Positions 45,891 to 58,278 of a DNA stretch of 64,000 nucleotides are shown one piece after another. This DNA is from Gigantopelta aegis (taxonomy: Eukaryota; Mollusca; Gastropoda; Neomphalida; Peltospiridae). Both the position numbers and the translations under genes were made by a program. The stretch lies in NCBI RefSeq assembly GCF_016097555.1, contig NC_054702.1, positions 77,141,249-77,205,248 on the forward strand. The letters run 5' to 3'. Every line of letters begins with the position of its first letter. Position 1 is the first letter of the stretch. Below the pieces are notes generated by a model. That model was not told the DNA's origin. It was given only the letters and a program-made list of their open reading frames with translations, and did not search any database.

Positions 45891-48800
45891 AAGTACAAAT
45901 GGAGCAAATACCTGAAACTGTCCTGACTGAGCGCCAGAAATACATTGGTGATTTGGAACAGTTTATTACACAAACCCAAACCCAGATGTCAACAGTACTA
46001 CAGAAGTTGTCATGGACACCAGAACACTTTCTGAAGGTCAGTTCTAATTAAGGACATCACATGTTTTTTTAGCTGACTCAAAAATGTTATTAGTTAACAA
46101 ACTTTGGGTTTCCCTCTTGATCACCCAACCAAATTATAAACTAATACTAACTCTAACCCTAAAGTTTAAAGTGGGGTCAGGGCTTTTAGATTATAATAGC
46201 ACTCCCATAGCTAGTGATATTCAATGTCGGGCTAGTAAATAACTACGGCTAGTGAAATATTTTGATTAAATATTGCAGTTCAGTCTATTTTGTAAATATG
46301 AATATTCTGCCCCACACCATCCCCCTAATGTTAAGTGTTTTGAAGCTCTATCTCCCTCTTTAGGTGACATATCTGATTATTAATATTATTTAGTAAAATT
46401 GTATTACCTTAAAGTAAAGTAGGGCTGGTGAATTTTTTATCGTGGCTAGTAAATTTTTAAAATCACTGATCCCATAGCTAGTGAATTTTATAAAAATTCT
46501 AGAAGCCCTGGGTTTGGATCAGGTAGATATTTTACCAAACTTTGTTTGATAATGTGTAGCTAAATTTAGTTGGTTTTACCCAAACCAAACATAAAGAAAT
46601 ATGCTAATTTGAAAATTAGTGGGTAGGATGTAGGTAGAGCACTCACCTAAAGTGTAAAATTTATCAAACCCAGTGAATCCATTAGTTTTATGCCATACCA
46701 ATCGGTACCCCATGACAGATATATGAAAAGCCATGGTATGTGCTGTCCTGTCTCTAGTACTTAATTGCATCTCAAAAATTTTGTGTTTATATTAGTCACG
46801 AAAAAACAGTTATGTACACATTAAAAATAACCATTTTGATAGTAAATAAAATGATAACTATACTGATATCCAAAAGAAACTTTACATAAATTTATAAATT
46901 TGAATAAATACAAACCTTGCATGTATCATGAAAAGCATTTATTTTATAAATATGTACCAATTAGAACATACTTTCATATTGTACCATTTCTTGGTTTTCT
47001 ATAATACAATTTCAAGCCCGGTAAAGGTTTTTTTTGGACATCAGTATATATGCACTTCATCTGTTATTTAACCTTTATTCTGGAATGGATAGTTTGCAAT
47101 ATATGGTAAGGTTTGGTAAATACATTTCATGGTAAATTTTAATATTTTATATTGATAGTTTTTAATATATTTTTTATAGCCAGAAGACCGTGTTGTTTGT
47201 CCAAATGATGAGGGACATATTATGCCCCCTGCGTCTATTGAGAAACATTTACCAATATGTCGACTGACCAAACTGGGATTTCACAAAGATGAAATGGTGA
47301 TGATCTTCTTCTTTGATTTAGATCTCTTTTAAGTGTTTATTTATATATTTGTCTATATATTAATTTTAAATGTTCTTTTTTTTGCTATTCTAATGTTATG
47401 TATAGCTGTATATATGTATGCCTTGATTTACTCTTGTCTTGATATGTTTGAGAATGTGCCATGTTGTTATAGGTTTCATATATTATGAAGTAAAGTATGG
47501 TATTTATTGTATTGTGATGCTTTTTATTGTCCAATGAGACATAAAATATGTGATATTTATTTACAAATATATCCTCATCTGTAAAAACAATTTTAAAATA
47601 ATTATTATAAAAGTGGTAAATTTAACTGTGGTTAACTTTGCAAGTTAATTCTGTTAATGGATTGTACCTTTCATTGGTCTTTTGTTGTTTTGTCTGAGTT
47701 TCTATTCTTTGGTTAACATGATTTAGATATATACATGTACTATATAATGTTGTTCCAATTTCTCCAGTTTTATGATAATACCATATTTTGTCATTGTGTG
47801 TTCCTGGTAATTTGTTTTAATACATGTATTACTTTTTGTTTTATTTTGCTAAACAGGATGTTCAACTACATGATTATAAAGCTGTCCATGGTGACAATCC
47901 TGATCTTGCACCGGTCATTATAGGTAAGTCTGATACAAGTTATGAACATAGAGTTTAGTCCTACCATGCAAACCTTAGATGCTAAACAACCACATTTACA
48001 TCAGTTTGAAGGAACAAAATTCGATTACCAAATTGATAGATTTATTTTATTACATTTATTTAAAATAAATAATTGCATCCTGTGTGCAAATGTTATTATT
48101 ACATTAGTTTATGTCTGGTACTTACCAGTAGAGTAAAAAAATATGGTTCATAATTATAAACAACACTTTATGATTAATTACAATGACTAGATATTTCATG
48201 TAATTATTAATATATTCTCTATTGCAGATGAGAAAATCCTCAATGATATTCTTCTTAACCACTCTTTGAAGAACAATTTAGGTTTGTATATTGCTTGTTT
48301 ACTTTGGTAATATTTAAACTTCTGAATGCAGACCAAATCACCCAGGCTAAAAAACCTCATGCACTTGATTTGTATATGCCCACTGGGCTATTTCTCATCC
48401 CAGCCAGTACACCATGGCTGTGGTATGTGCTATCCTGTCTGTGAGATGGTGCTACCCCTTGCTACTAATAGAAAAATGTAGCAGGTTCCCTGTCTGACTA
48501 TATGTCAATTACCAAATGTTTGACACCCAATAGCTGATGTTTAATAAATCAGTGTGCTTTAGTCGTGTCATTAGAAAACCCTACTATTAAAAAATTTCAG
48601 TTGACACACCGCCATTCCAAATTGTATATACTATCCTATCTGTGCGACAGTGCATATAAAAGATCCCTTGCTACTACTAGAAAAAGGTAGCGGGTTTCCT
48701 CTCAAAGACTATATGTAAAAAATTACCAAATGTTTGACATCCAATAGCCAGTGATTAATAAATCAATGTGCTCTAGTGGTGGTGTTAAACAAAACAAACT

Positions 48801-51800
48801 TTACTTTAATTTGTATCTGGTTTCAAGTTACAGGAGTGAAAAAAAGTGTGTAATGTTATAGCTCTGCATACCTTAATAGATATGATAAAAACTATATAAC
48901 AACATAGCAATGAGTGTACAACATTCAGCTTTCACTGTGAACTTTGTTCAGCTCATTACAGTTCAAAGCAATGAGGCTATATCAGCTGAATGCCGTCAGT
49001 TGATGCTATTAAAACTAGACAAATCAAGTTAATCAAAGTTTTTCAGTTGAGAAAACCGAGTTCATTATGCATTTTCTTTAATGTTTCATGCTTGTTATAG
49101 CATGGTGCAACACCATGCCTTAATAGCCTAGCACCACCTTGCCTTAATCAGCGCCATGCTGCCCTGAGATTAAACAAGCCTTTTTCAGTAATTAATTCTA
49201 AAACTGCCTTTATAAAACACCAAAAAAGGTATTATTAATTAACAAAATATGCTTTTTATATCTTTTGCCATTCATTTATTAAAGCAAGTACATAAATTAC
49301 ATTAATGTTTATTTCAATAAATTTGTGTGTATTTTTAATGAAAAACAAGTGCCCCGAAAATGGTGAAAAAGCCCCAAAAGTGTTTGGTCTACCATGCCTT
49401 GCCTAATTTCTAGAGAAATCACTATTGTGGATGATCTTATTTTGATTCTGTTGTCTTTTGAGTCCATAGTTAATAAAATAACATACGGTATCTGTATGCT
49501 CATACTTTCGAGACACTAGGATCACCACACAGTATCACAATCAAGGCTCTTGATGATTTGGGAGTTGTACAGTCAAATAAATATGAACCTACAGATTTAA
49601 GTTACGCAATTTACGGTGGGCAAGGAGGTCAAGTTTCATGTTTTCCAATACCCAGTTAGTTAATCCAATACCCAGTTAGTTCATCCAATACCTAGTTAGT
49701 TCATCCAATATCAGGGTTTAAAAGCCCGGTTAGCTCTTGCTTACCCCTGTCCAGGATGGAGGAGTAAGCCGAGGCACCTGCACCCATGACAGATGTGCGC
49801 TACAACAGCTTGTTCTGAATGTGCATGTAAAACCCTATGACCTGACCTGACCTGGCACTTGCCAGATTTGCCAGTTGTTTTTAAAATTGACAAATGGCAA
49901 ATTGTATTTGAATTTGGCCAAATAATTTCATGTAATAATTGATATTTTGTTAGAAAATAAGTGGGGCTTTGCAAGTTTTGAAGTTTAGTAGGTTTTTTTG
50001 CTCGCCCAGGCTAGCCCTGCAATACATTAAATTCTCCCTCATGGCATTGGCTATAGTATAATATAATTCCAAACATGAATAGGAAAATTTACCACATTTA
50101 TTTATTTCACGTTAATGTATTAAACTGAAATAGGTTTACTGTCACTTCTAAATATATTTATTTTATTGTTGCAGTCTACTATGGTAAACGGCCGATGCCT
50201 GCAACCCCTCAGCAGGAGCTTGCCACTCTGACGAGAGAGGAACGATTAGCAGTGTATGAATATGTCACTGAAAAGGCTAAAAAAGGAAATGAGCTCCTTA
50301 ATGTTGAAAAGGATGATATACTTACTGTTGACTGGCAGGCCATTGTGAAGAATGGTATTTCAAAAATCTCTCCTTTTTTTTCTTTTTTTTTAAAGTTTAA
50401 CTATTTGCAATTCATTGTGATAATGTAGAGTTGGGTTGCTCTAATGTCCGAACCACATTGTTAACAACTATGATAAATTACTCTCCTACCTTTAATTACC
50501 ATTAGATTTCTCCAACATTTTGTCCAGACAGAAATCTTGAAAACACGATTACATTGACATAGATTCCACATACTAGATGGTAACCATGTCACCTATATTG
50601 ACATCACTGAAATCTCCCAAGACAAAAAGCATGTAGGCTGCCATTTTGCTGGAATACTTTCCCAAGAGTGGTGGAAGGATGTGATGTAATCTAACAATGA
50701 TATGAAGTGTTATGGTAGAGGCAATCATGATATATTAATTAAGTCACCTATTTCGGAGGCTTCCACCCCTCTTGAAGAGTATTCTATAAAAAAGTATAAT
50801 GGCAGACGGCAAAAAATTACATGCTTTTTGTTCTAGGAGATCTCAGCGAAGTCCATATAGGTGACATGGTTAAATTCTAGTTTGTGGAATATATGTCAGT
50901 GTAATGGGGATTTTCATGATTTTTGTCTGGACAAATTGTGGGGGGAAATCTAACAGTAATTAAAGGTAGGAGAGTAATTTATTGTAGTTGTTAACAATGT
51001 GGTTCAGTCTTTAGTTTGTTATGTTTTAAGTTTTTTTATGATTTGTACATAATATATTTATAAGGATGAAAGAAATTAACGCTAAATACTGATTGTTAAT
51101 GAATTCATAACATTTTAATATAATAAATCCATAAAGTTTTAAATTGTTTTGACTAGCTAGACTGCATGGCAAATTTATATTGGTGGCAGGCTTCATACTC
51201 TAATATGAATGGTGAGACACTTTATTCCATATCTCTGCAACAAGTGTGTAATACTTGAATGTGGTTAATTAACAGGTGGGTTATTCAAGGATGATGCCAG
51301 TAAGCCACGCAGTCATGTTGAACGACTCGCTGAACTGAGAGACTACAAAAGAAGACGTCAGTCCTACCGAGCGAAGAATGTTCACATCACACAGAAGTCA
51401 TACACAGAAGTTTGTATTGCTGCTATTAATTATATGACCCAGAGATACACTTTTGTTTGTTTGTTATTAGCCCCCTTATTAGATGGTACTTTGGGTTTCG
51501 TTTCCGACCTTCTGTCATCTGTCTGTAAGTCTATCTATCCATATGTCCCACTTTTATTTTTGCAGAATTTTGTTTACAATGCCTCAAAATATTTGAGCTG
51601 AAATTTTGTGTATAGTTATGTTATGTACTTTCATGGTGATTTACCCATTTTTGACAGTTATGGCCCTTGAACTTGGGAGATACAAAAATTAGTTTTCAAG
51701 ACAACTTTTTTCGCAATGCTTTGCTATAGTAATGGCTTGTATGGTCCCTCTTGACCAAGACCCGGCCTGGTTAGGCCATCAGTCTACAGGCTGGTAGGTA

Positions 51801-54712
51801 ATGGGTTCGGATCCCAGTCGAGGCATGGGATTTTTAATCCAGATACCGACTCCAAACCCTGAGTAAGTGCTCCGCAAGGCTCAATGGGTAGGTGTAAACC
51901 ACTTGCACCGACCAGTGATCCATAACTGGTTCAACAAAGGCCATGGTTTGTGTTATCCTGCCTGTCGGAAGCGCAAATAAAAGATCCCTTGCTGCTAATC
52001 AGAAAGAGTAGCCTATGTAGTGGCGACAGCAGGTTTCCTCTCCAAATCTGTATGGTCCTTAACCATATGTCTGACGCCATATAACCGTAAATAAAATGTG
52101 TTGAGTGCGTCGTTAAATAAAATGTTTCTTTCTTTCTTTCCCTCTTGACCAAGTGTCAAAATAACCATATGTTAGCTAAAGTTATAAAGTGCACTGAGGT
52201 GTCTCTAAACAAATACTTGTTCCTTTTCTTTTCACAAGCAGTTCTTTAAATTCAAAAGTATATTATGTCCTGTTTATTGGAATATATATATGTTAAATAG
52301 AGGATCCTCCCCGAATGTCTTGTCATATAATAATTTATCAGCACAAGTTGATAAAAGTATGAAATCAGAGGCTTCCCGAGGATTTTTATATTTTTATCAA
52401 CAAGTGCTGATAAATTATGATATCACAAGACACAAGGGGTGTATTCTTTTTATAATCTAGCAATGTCAGTAATGTGGGTTGAATGTCACTATTTGGCAGC
52501 GGTAGACTCGTTAACTAGCAGAACAACAGTGGCATGTCGTCACTAATGATATCGCAAATTATAGTACCAGCGACATCTCTTACAAAAGCCTTCAATGAAA
52601 ACATTTATTAATTTTTCTACTAACAGAATGTCATCAACTTGGAAAAAAACACAAAAAGGTATACCAAGTTAAATAAAAGTTTTAATTTCTTTAACAGATT
52701 ATCCGGGAAGTGATCAAGAATCAAATTGAAGTTCTGGACCCAGCTGTAATAACAAAAATCTCCCCACTGAAAGTGAAGGCGGAACCACGTGATAAATCCA
52801 AGGAAGATGTGGAATATAATGAAAGGTGTGCTATTTGTTTTTCACATTTTGTAAATCATGAAATTAATGCAAGATATTAATGCAAAAAAAATGCAATAGA
52901 TGTATCGGTGCAATAATTACCTGATACATTATACTTTTTACCCAATAAAATCATATAGGATAATATACAAAACAAAAAGACAAACAACAAAACAAATGCG
53001 AACACTTGTGGTAAGCATATTACTACCAACTAATAAAACATGGATGGCTTCCACTGGTTTGACTGTCAAAACAAATGCCAACTGCTTTTGTTTAATTGGC
53101 ATGAGAAAAAATAAAGTAAATTTAATGAAAACAACTTAGCATTTCTAGTTTATTTTTTTTGAAATTTGCTTTTATCTTTTATAAAAATACACATTCTAGT
53201 GTGTGCTTGTCTGTATCATGTTGCATTATTTTCATGATTTACAGTATATTTATTTATTCACTTACTTGTATGTGTATACTCTAGACTAAGTGTTGTTATG
53301 TTTATTAGCCAATGTTTAAAATAGGTGTTATTACACAAACATTCCTCTCCATACCATGTAGGTAAAATAAATATGAATCAATTAGTCCCACTTAAGATCA
53401 TGGTAACATGGTTTTACTCATCATCATCAACACCTACGACGAAACAGAACAAAAATATAATGGCTCATATGTGCAAGGTAGTAAAAAAAGTGAATCAATC
53501 CACATATATGCTAGAGATGTTTTAAAAATAGGTAAAACATTAATTACTCACATATCCCCCCCCCCCCCCCTTTTAAAGAGCTTACTACTTAAAGCTGAAG
53601 TATATTTATTTGTTTATAATTTTGTATGAACTAAAATGTACCATAAAGTTATCTGCCTTACAGATTGCAAAAGAACTATTATTTATTGCTAGCATAACCA
53701 AGCAAAATGATGGTTAGAACTTGCTTTGATTTTATGGAATTAACTAAAATTTGCACATGCATAACAGATGCAAAATTGTTGCCATCCCTTATTCAACCAT
53801 TGCACCAGGTACATTCATGTCAGTTACTGCCTTTTGCAGTTGTTATAAAAGGCTTTACTAAAATGTTAGCAGCCTCTGTCAGTTGTAAATATGATCCAAA
53901 GGCAATGATGAGACAGAATGATTGATGATTGGTCAGTTATCAAGCTGCTAAAATATCTTGAGAAGTCTTGAAGACTGAAATGACACTACACAATTCCCAC
54001 ATGTATACCGGTAATAAACAAGACTGAAAGGGTGTATTGCTGCTTCAAATTTAAGGGATTACCATTTTAAGTGAAATATTAAATACACCAACTTCCCTAT
54101 GAGAAGACTGACATAACTGTGTGAGAGAAGACTAGTATTCGACCCTTGAGAGCAATGAAGTTGGCCAAATGCTTGGTTTTTCAATCTAGCCAATGGGTTG
54201 AACAAATTATGCTACCCAGGGCCGGATTTAGACCTTGGGGGCCCGGGACACTTCAGGTTCGGGGGCCACTCAACATAGAAATTAAATTACATGACAAATA
54301 AACTTCGTCTGGAGGGCACCTCTGGCAGGGAGGCCCGGGGCAATTGCCCCCTTATAAATCTGGCACTGATGGTACCCCAAAGGTCTTCAATCCAACAAGA
54401 TTCTACTATGTTTATTAGTTGGTGTTTAAAAAGTTTGAGCACCAAAACATATTATTTAATATAAAATATTCAATTTTGTTTTGTAGTGTAAGAGAAGAAA
54501 CTAGAGAGAAAAGACGAGAAAGAAGTGTGGACAGTAGGACAGATCGAGGGCGGGAAAGATCAGTAGAAAGTGGTCATAGACACAAAAGCAAAAAACATAA
54601 ACATAAAGACAAAAAAGAAAGATCACACAGGCACAGGAGTAAACATAAGAAAAGACGACACAATTCAAGAGATCACTATTCATCAAGGGAGAGAAGCACG
54701 TCGAGAGATTGA
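45891..54712 (+). CDS. SNRNP48: U11/U12 small nuclear ribonucleoprotein 48 kDa protein (U11-48K)
   Basis: Eight coding exons (45899-46036, 47180-47296, 47857-47923, 48228-48281, 50175-50354, 51276-51409, 52698-52825, 54487-54712) join in frame into 347 residues, close to the human length of about 339. The CHHC zinc finger is visible at Cys53, His59, His69 and Cys73, with spacing C-x5-H-x9-H-x3-C as in human. In the family this finger recognises U12-type 5' splice sites within the U11/U12 di-snRNP. The most conserved block is LRDYKRRRQSYRAKNVHI at 206-223, followed by KSYTE. The C-terminal 75 residues are Arg/Ser/Lys/His-rich, an RS-like nuclear tail. All introns have GT-AG ends with no U12-type donor. 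The first coding exon has 8 bases of 5' UTR after an acceptor at 45890, so a non-coding exon lies upstream. Introns hold at least seven repeats. No break is seen. Confidence 0.95.
46178..46510. mobile_element. MITE, CAGGGCTTYTAGA family (SNRNP48 intron 1)
   Basis: The left end CAGGGCTTTTAGATT is inverted relative to the right end TCTAGAAGCCCTG. CCCATAGCTAGTGA appears near both ends, and GGCTAGTAAAT-type repeats lie inside. No exact target duplication. Confidence 0.82.
46615..46765 (+). mobile_element. SINE fragment, diverged head
   Basis: GGGTAGGATGTAGGTAGAGC and the following CATGACAGATATATGAAAAG and CCATGGTATGTGCTGTCCTG recall the SINE head and body. The tail is missing. It is old and boundaries are approximate. 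Confidence 0.5.
48378..48590 (+). mobile_element. tRNA-derived SINE, type A tail, 5'-truncated (SNRNP48 intron)
   Basis: Begins at CCCACTGGGCTATTTC, runs through TGTGCTATCCTGTCTGTG, and ends with the type A tail ATTACCAAATGTTTGACACC and GCTTTAGTCGTGTC. A second, independent partial copy follows at 48605. Confidence 0.85.
48605..48805 (+). mobile_element. tRNA-derived SINE, type A tail, 5'-truncated, adjacent copy
   Basis: Starts in the body near ATATACTATCCTATCTGTG, followed by GATCCCTTGCTACTACTAG and the type A tail ending GTGTTAAACAAAAC. It is in the same orientation as the copy just upstream but is a separate, less diverged insertion. Confidence 0.85.
49641..49710 (+). repeat. Tandem repeat, about 22-bp unit, three copies
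   Basis: CCAATACCCAGTTAGTT with a short spacer (AAT or CAT) repeats three times, and a fourth partial unit CCAATATCAGG follows. Confidence 0.9.
49852..50022. mobile_element. MITE, CAGGGCTAGC family, copy 3, inverted (SNRNP48 intron)
   Basis: The right edge GGCTAGCCCTG and left part GGCACTTGCCAGATTTGCC match, in reverse orientation, the copies at 22608 and 24067. The left edge is worn. Confidence 0.65.
50444..51011. mobile_element. Foldback MITE, copy 3 (SNRNP48 intron 5)
   Basis: The left end ATGTCCGAACCACATTG is inverted against CAATGTGGTTCAGTC at the right, with the same long inverted arms as the copy at 17785 (TTACTCTCCTACC and GGTAGGAGAGTAA; TTCCACCCCTCTTG inside). TA flanks it at 50442-50443 and 51012-51013. 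It keeps CACATACTAGATGG intact, the site where a second element entered copy 2. It starts 90 bases after exon 5. Confidence 0.87.
51760..52138 (+). mobile_element. Full-length chimeric SINE with 15-bp target duplication (SNRNP48 intron 6)
   Basis: The head CCGGCCTGGTTAGGCCATC and box B-like GGTTCGGATCCC are followed by CAATGGGTAGGTGTAAACC, the shared body and the type B tail ending CGTTAAATAAAATG and (CTTT)n. TCCCTCTTGACCAAG at 51745-51759 and 52139-52153 is an exact 15-bp target duplication, so the insertion is fairly recent. Confidence 0.96.
52307..52440. repeat. Inverted-repeat hairpin element (SNRNP48 intron 6)
   Basis: The left arm at 52317-52360 (GTCTTGTCATATAATAAT onwards) pairs with the right arm at 52388-52433 with a few mismatches around a loop of about 27 bases. 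Pairing extends weakly outward. It may be a MITE of which this is the only copy in the window. Confidence 0.85.
54217..54368. mobile_element. hAT-type MITE, CAGGGCCGGATTTA ends (last SNRNP48 intron)
   Basis: The left end CAGGGCCGGATTTAGA is inverted relative to the right end TAAATCTGGCACTG. ATGCTACC (54209-54216) and ATGGTACC (54369-54376) form an 8-bp duplication with one change. The ends match a very common animal hAT type. It ends 118 bases before the last exon. Confidence 0.9.
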
Positions 54713-55052
54713 CCATCATCAACGTACACTAACACCAGTTATTATACCACTTAATTTGGCAAACTCTGACTGATGGATCTATATAAGTTATTTTTAAGTA
54801 TTCATATTAAGAATATGAAAAGTATGGATGTAGATCACATTTTGTGTTCATTCAGAAATATTAAAGTGAAGGGTAGTTTTGACAATCGGTGTCTTAATTT
54901 ATTTTGTCAATGCAAATCTAAATGAACATTTTTTATTGTGGGTATTGTGCAATGTTGTAGCCTAGTATTTTCTAGTTGACCCCCGACACACACCCCCCCC
55001 CCCCCCCCCATCCACCAAGGGTCCACAGTAATTGTCCAATAATGTGCTTCAG
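54713..55052 (+). terminator. 3' UTR region of SNRNP48
   Basis: AT-rich sequence after the stop codon. ATTAAA at 54859-54864 is a possible variant poly(A) signal. A C run lies at 54994-55010. Confidence 0.4.
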
Positions 55053-55459
55053 TTTCTTACACACCCGTTGGTTTTAGTTATTTTTGATAACACATACTTG
55101 TTTACACATGTAACAATTTCAAGACATACGACTGGCCGCTCCTAGGTGACCAGGTCACCAATGCCAATACATCCAATGAAAAAACAGCACATTCGAAATT
55201 GATTATACTGTGATATATAGTTAACCCGACAATCATTTGTCTGTGACGTGCAAGTTAGCTGCAAGTGCAAGGGCTGTAAATAACCGAGTGGAAAAAGATG
55301 TGAACATTTGTTTAAACCTGATTTTTGAGGATATGTAAGAAATAGAATAATACATTCCTGTCCTTTGGATACAATTTATCTTACAACTCACCTTCGCTAC
55401 ATTTTAAAACAACTTGTAAGACAAATGGTATCCAACAGCCAATCATGGATTATTCTCTA
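55053..55459 (+). repeat. Hairpin-ended interspersed repeat, copy 3
   Basis: Starts TTTCTTACACACCCGTTGG and ends ATTATTCTCTA. It shares with copy 1 the segments ACACATACTTGTT, ACAATCATTTGTCTGTGACG and GATTTTTGAGGATAT. The folded 3' end is present (TTTGGATACAA against TGGTATCCAAC). Confidence 0.78.
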
Positions 55460-55551
55460 AATCAGTAAAAATTATGGTCTAGTGTCAATGTGTATTAAAT
55501 ATGAAACATTTGACAATCAAGTCTTAGAGGACACCCATTACATTTTCAGTT

Positions 55552-55800
55552 GGCAGCTAGGGATCTTTTATATACTTTCCCACAGGCAGGACAGCAAATG
55601 CCACAGCCTTTTATATACCAGTCATGGGCACTGGTTGGGATAGGAAAACCCCCTTAAGCACTTCAGACGAGTGCTGTACCGACTGAGCCTAGATCCTAGA
55701 TCCTGTTTATTGCTATTGCAAGACATTCATATGCATTTTTCTACAGACAGGACAGCATGACCCTTTGATATACAGTTCCCGTTATGGATCCTTGGTTAGT
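55552..55800 (-). mobile_element. Two SINE fragments, minus strand
   Basis: 55552-55690 carries the reverse of the SINE body and head (GGGATCTTTTATATAC, CCACAGCCTTTTATATACC). 55735-55800 repeats a shorter part (CAGACAGGACAGCA, TTTGATATAC). Both lack the tail. Confidence 0.65.
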
Positions 55801-56108
55801 GCAAAGAAAAGCCAATGGGTCCACCAAGTGGGTTTTAATACATCTACTTTCAAGCAAGCAATGAGGTTTAAACTAAGAGTCATCTTCAAGGCCTTTTTCG
55901 TCCTCGATTAAATTCAGAAGGCTCATTCGCAATTGTTGTATAATTGGAAGATACGGAACTATATACATACATCACACACATGGATCTCAGTAGCGTTTTC
56001 ACCTTTCTTGATGAGAAACTTGATTACGACTGTTCCAATCTGGTCAAATTCATGGTTTGAATCTTCGAGTAGAGTAGATTTCCCCGATAAGCAATATTGT
56101 ATAAACAA

Positions 56109-56435
56109 AGAGGGGCGGTACGTAGCCCAGTGGTAAAGTGTTTGCTTGATGCATGTTCGGTCTGGGATCGATCCCTGTTAGTGGGCCCATTGGGCTATTT
56201 CTCGCTCCAGCCAGGGTACGACTGGTATATTAAAGGCCATGGTATGTGTTATCCTGTCTGTGGGATGGTGCATATAAAAGATCCCTTGCTGGCAGTTGCT
56301 GCTAATTGAAAAGATTAGCTCATAAAGTGGCGACAGTGGGTTTCCTCTCAATATCTGTGTGGTCCTTAACAATATGTCCAACGCCATATAACCATAAATA
56401 AAATGTGTTGAGTGCGTCGTTAAAGAAAACATTCC
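56109..56435 (+). mobile_element. Full-length tRNA-derived SINE, type B tail
   Basis: The head GGGGCGGTACGTAGCCCAG and GTTCGGTCTGGGATCGATCC are pol III-like boxes. The shared body and type B tail (ACGCCATATAACC, then GTGCGTCGTTAAAGAAAAC) follow. TGTATAAACAA at 56098-56108 and 56436-56446 is an 11-bp target duplication. Confidence 0.94.
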
Positions 56436-57799
56436 TGTATAAACAAGAAAAGTTTTGTTATTGATAAAGACAGTTAGTTCTACTGCAAAACAAACAAACA
56501 TATGGTAATATATAACATAACAAACACATGGCAATATTCAAATAGTTGTTTATTTCAAGTTGTTTTTTTAATCTGTACAGTCCCCACTTTCCACATATGT
56601 AAAATATACTGTGGTGCTCCTTTTAATCCACTAAAATGGCTATGCTCATACATGTTACAATCTAACATACTAGTACACAGAAAGTTGCTATTGCTTACAC
56701 ATCAATAGAAACAAGATTTGCAATGTTGTTTTGCTTATAGAACGGCACAAAAATGCTTATATATTCATGTCATAAATATAACTTGCATATTTTAATAGAT
56801 AAGGCCAGCTTTATTATTTACTTTAAAAAATCAAATAGTTGATTCATTCAGCTGAAAACAATATTACACATGGCTCTGGATTCAAAAGCAACTTCTGTTC
56901 GACAACATTTTCCCATTTTCAGAAATCAACATATTATAAAGCTAAATATTTTGAATAAATGTGTTTTGAGTATTTGAGCTTACCAATATTAATTTGATAA
57001 AGTAGTATTTCATGTACTGTTTTTTGCCTAAAATTTCCACTGATTAAAATTTTGAAGCAAATTTTATTTTAGAAGACTGTTAAAATATTATAATAGATTA
57101 TGAACTTTTTAAAACACTGATGGGGTTTCACTGTATATAGAGGGAATAATAATAAGGAATAAGCTATATAATTATCTAGTATAATACATCAACATGTTAA
57201 TAGAATTACAGTTTGTTTATGATGTGTAGTTTATAACATTAAAAAAAGTATTAAACAAATGACACACCATACAAAAGGACCAAACAAATAACAGTTTCTA
57301 CAAAGAATAAAGTCGCACAAGACTTGTTTCATTCTGATAAAATAAGTACACAAATGTTTATCACAACCTTGCCATCAAAATATGTCAAAACATACTTGCA
57401 TAGCAATTAACATTCATGTTACTGCATAGTTAATATTTTTGTTCAGTGCCATAAATCTGTATCTTTATTCTATCACTTAAAAGAAGAGAGAAAAAAAAAG
57501 AAGAAATTTTTACAGTACAAAATACATTACGGATACTATCAGTAAGCATTGTTTTGATAATTTTACATATGAATAGTTTAAACTGTGAATATTTCAACAA
57601 TATTAAAAGTAGGTTATAAAAGGTAACCGATATGTCAAACATTTATTTATTGCTCCTCAGGATTAAAAAAAAGAAAAAAAGATGTAAAATATCACATTTT
57701 GGATTGATATTTCACATCATTTGACAAATGATATAACTTAATATCAGTTTGTATAGTAGGCTATGTACAAAGTATGTGTATGCTATGTACAAAGTATGT

Positions 57800-57924
57800 G
57801 TATGTATATGTGTATGTATGTGTGTATGTATGTATGTATGTATGTATGTATGTATGTATGTATGTATGTATGTATGTATGTATGTATGTATGTATGTATG
57901 TATGTATGTATGTATATATGTATG

Positions 57925-57960
<36 letters not shown>
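57800..57960. repeat. (GTAT)n and (AT)n microsatellite
   Basis: More than 100 bases of GTAT repeat are followed by about 32 bases of AT. A preceding short direct repeat, CTATGTACAAAGTATGTGTA, occurs twice at 57761 and 57783. Confidence 0.95.
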
Positions 57961-57962
<2 letters not shown>

Positions 57963-58140
57963 TATTATAGTTAAAACTAATAATTATTGCTGAACATGAA
58001 AAATCTACAAATACAAAATCAAAGACCAGCTTTATATCTTTGCAATCTAGCAACTTTTATAATTCCTGTGACCTCATGTTGAGAATTTTTTTGATACAAA
58101 TATGTTAGCCATTTCACTCAAGTCAACATTAGCTGCAGTT

Positions 58141-58278
58141 CAGGCTACATATTTTCAAAGCTATCTTAGCCCTGCAATATTGTAAAACCGCTGTAGGCTA
58201 TGATGTCACTATGAGACATGTCATAGCCCCAGACAGTTTTACAATATCGTAGCTCTAAGACATCTTCAAAAACCTGGG
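58141..58278. repeat. Inverted-repeat hairpin, CAGG...CCTG ends
   Basis: The left half (CTTAGCCCTGCAATATTGTA, then GGCTATGATGTCA) pairs with the right half (TGTCATAGCC, then TTTTACAATATCGTAGCTC) across a loop of a few bases. Arms are about 65 bases with scattered mismatches. It is probably a small foldback MITE. Confidence 0.82.

Noticed and set aside
45891-54712. U12-type introns in SNRNP48 itself, which would be an attractive self-regulation
   Set aside because: The donors read GTCAGT, GTGATG, GTAAGT, GTTTGT, GTATTT, GTTTGT and GTGTGC; none matches the U12 consensus RTATCCTT.
57800-57960. CRISPR-like regular repeats
   Set aside because: This is a plain microsatellite in an animal genome; there are no spacers.
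57712-58053. Long frames of HTYI/YVCM-type repeats on both strands
   Set aside because: They are translations of the GTAT microsatellite with no start context or coding signature.
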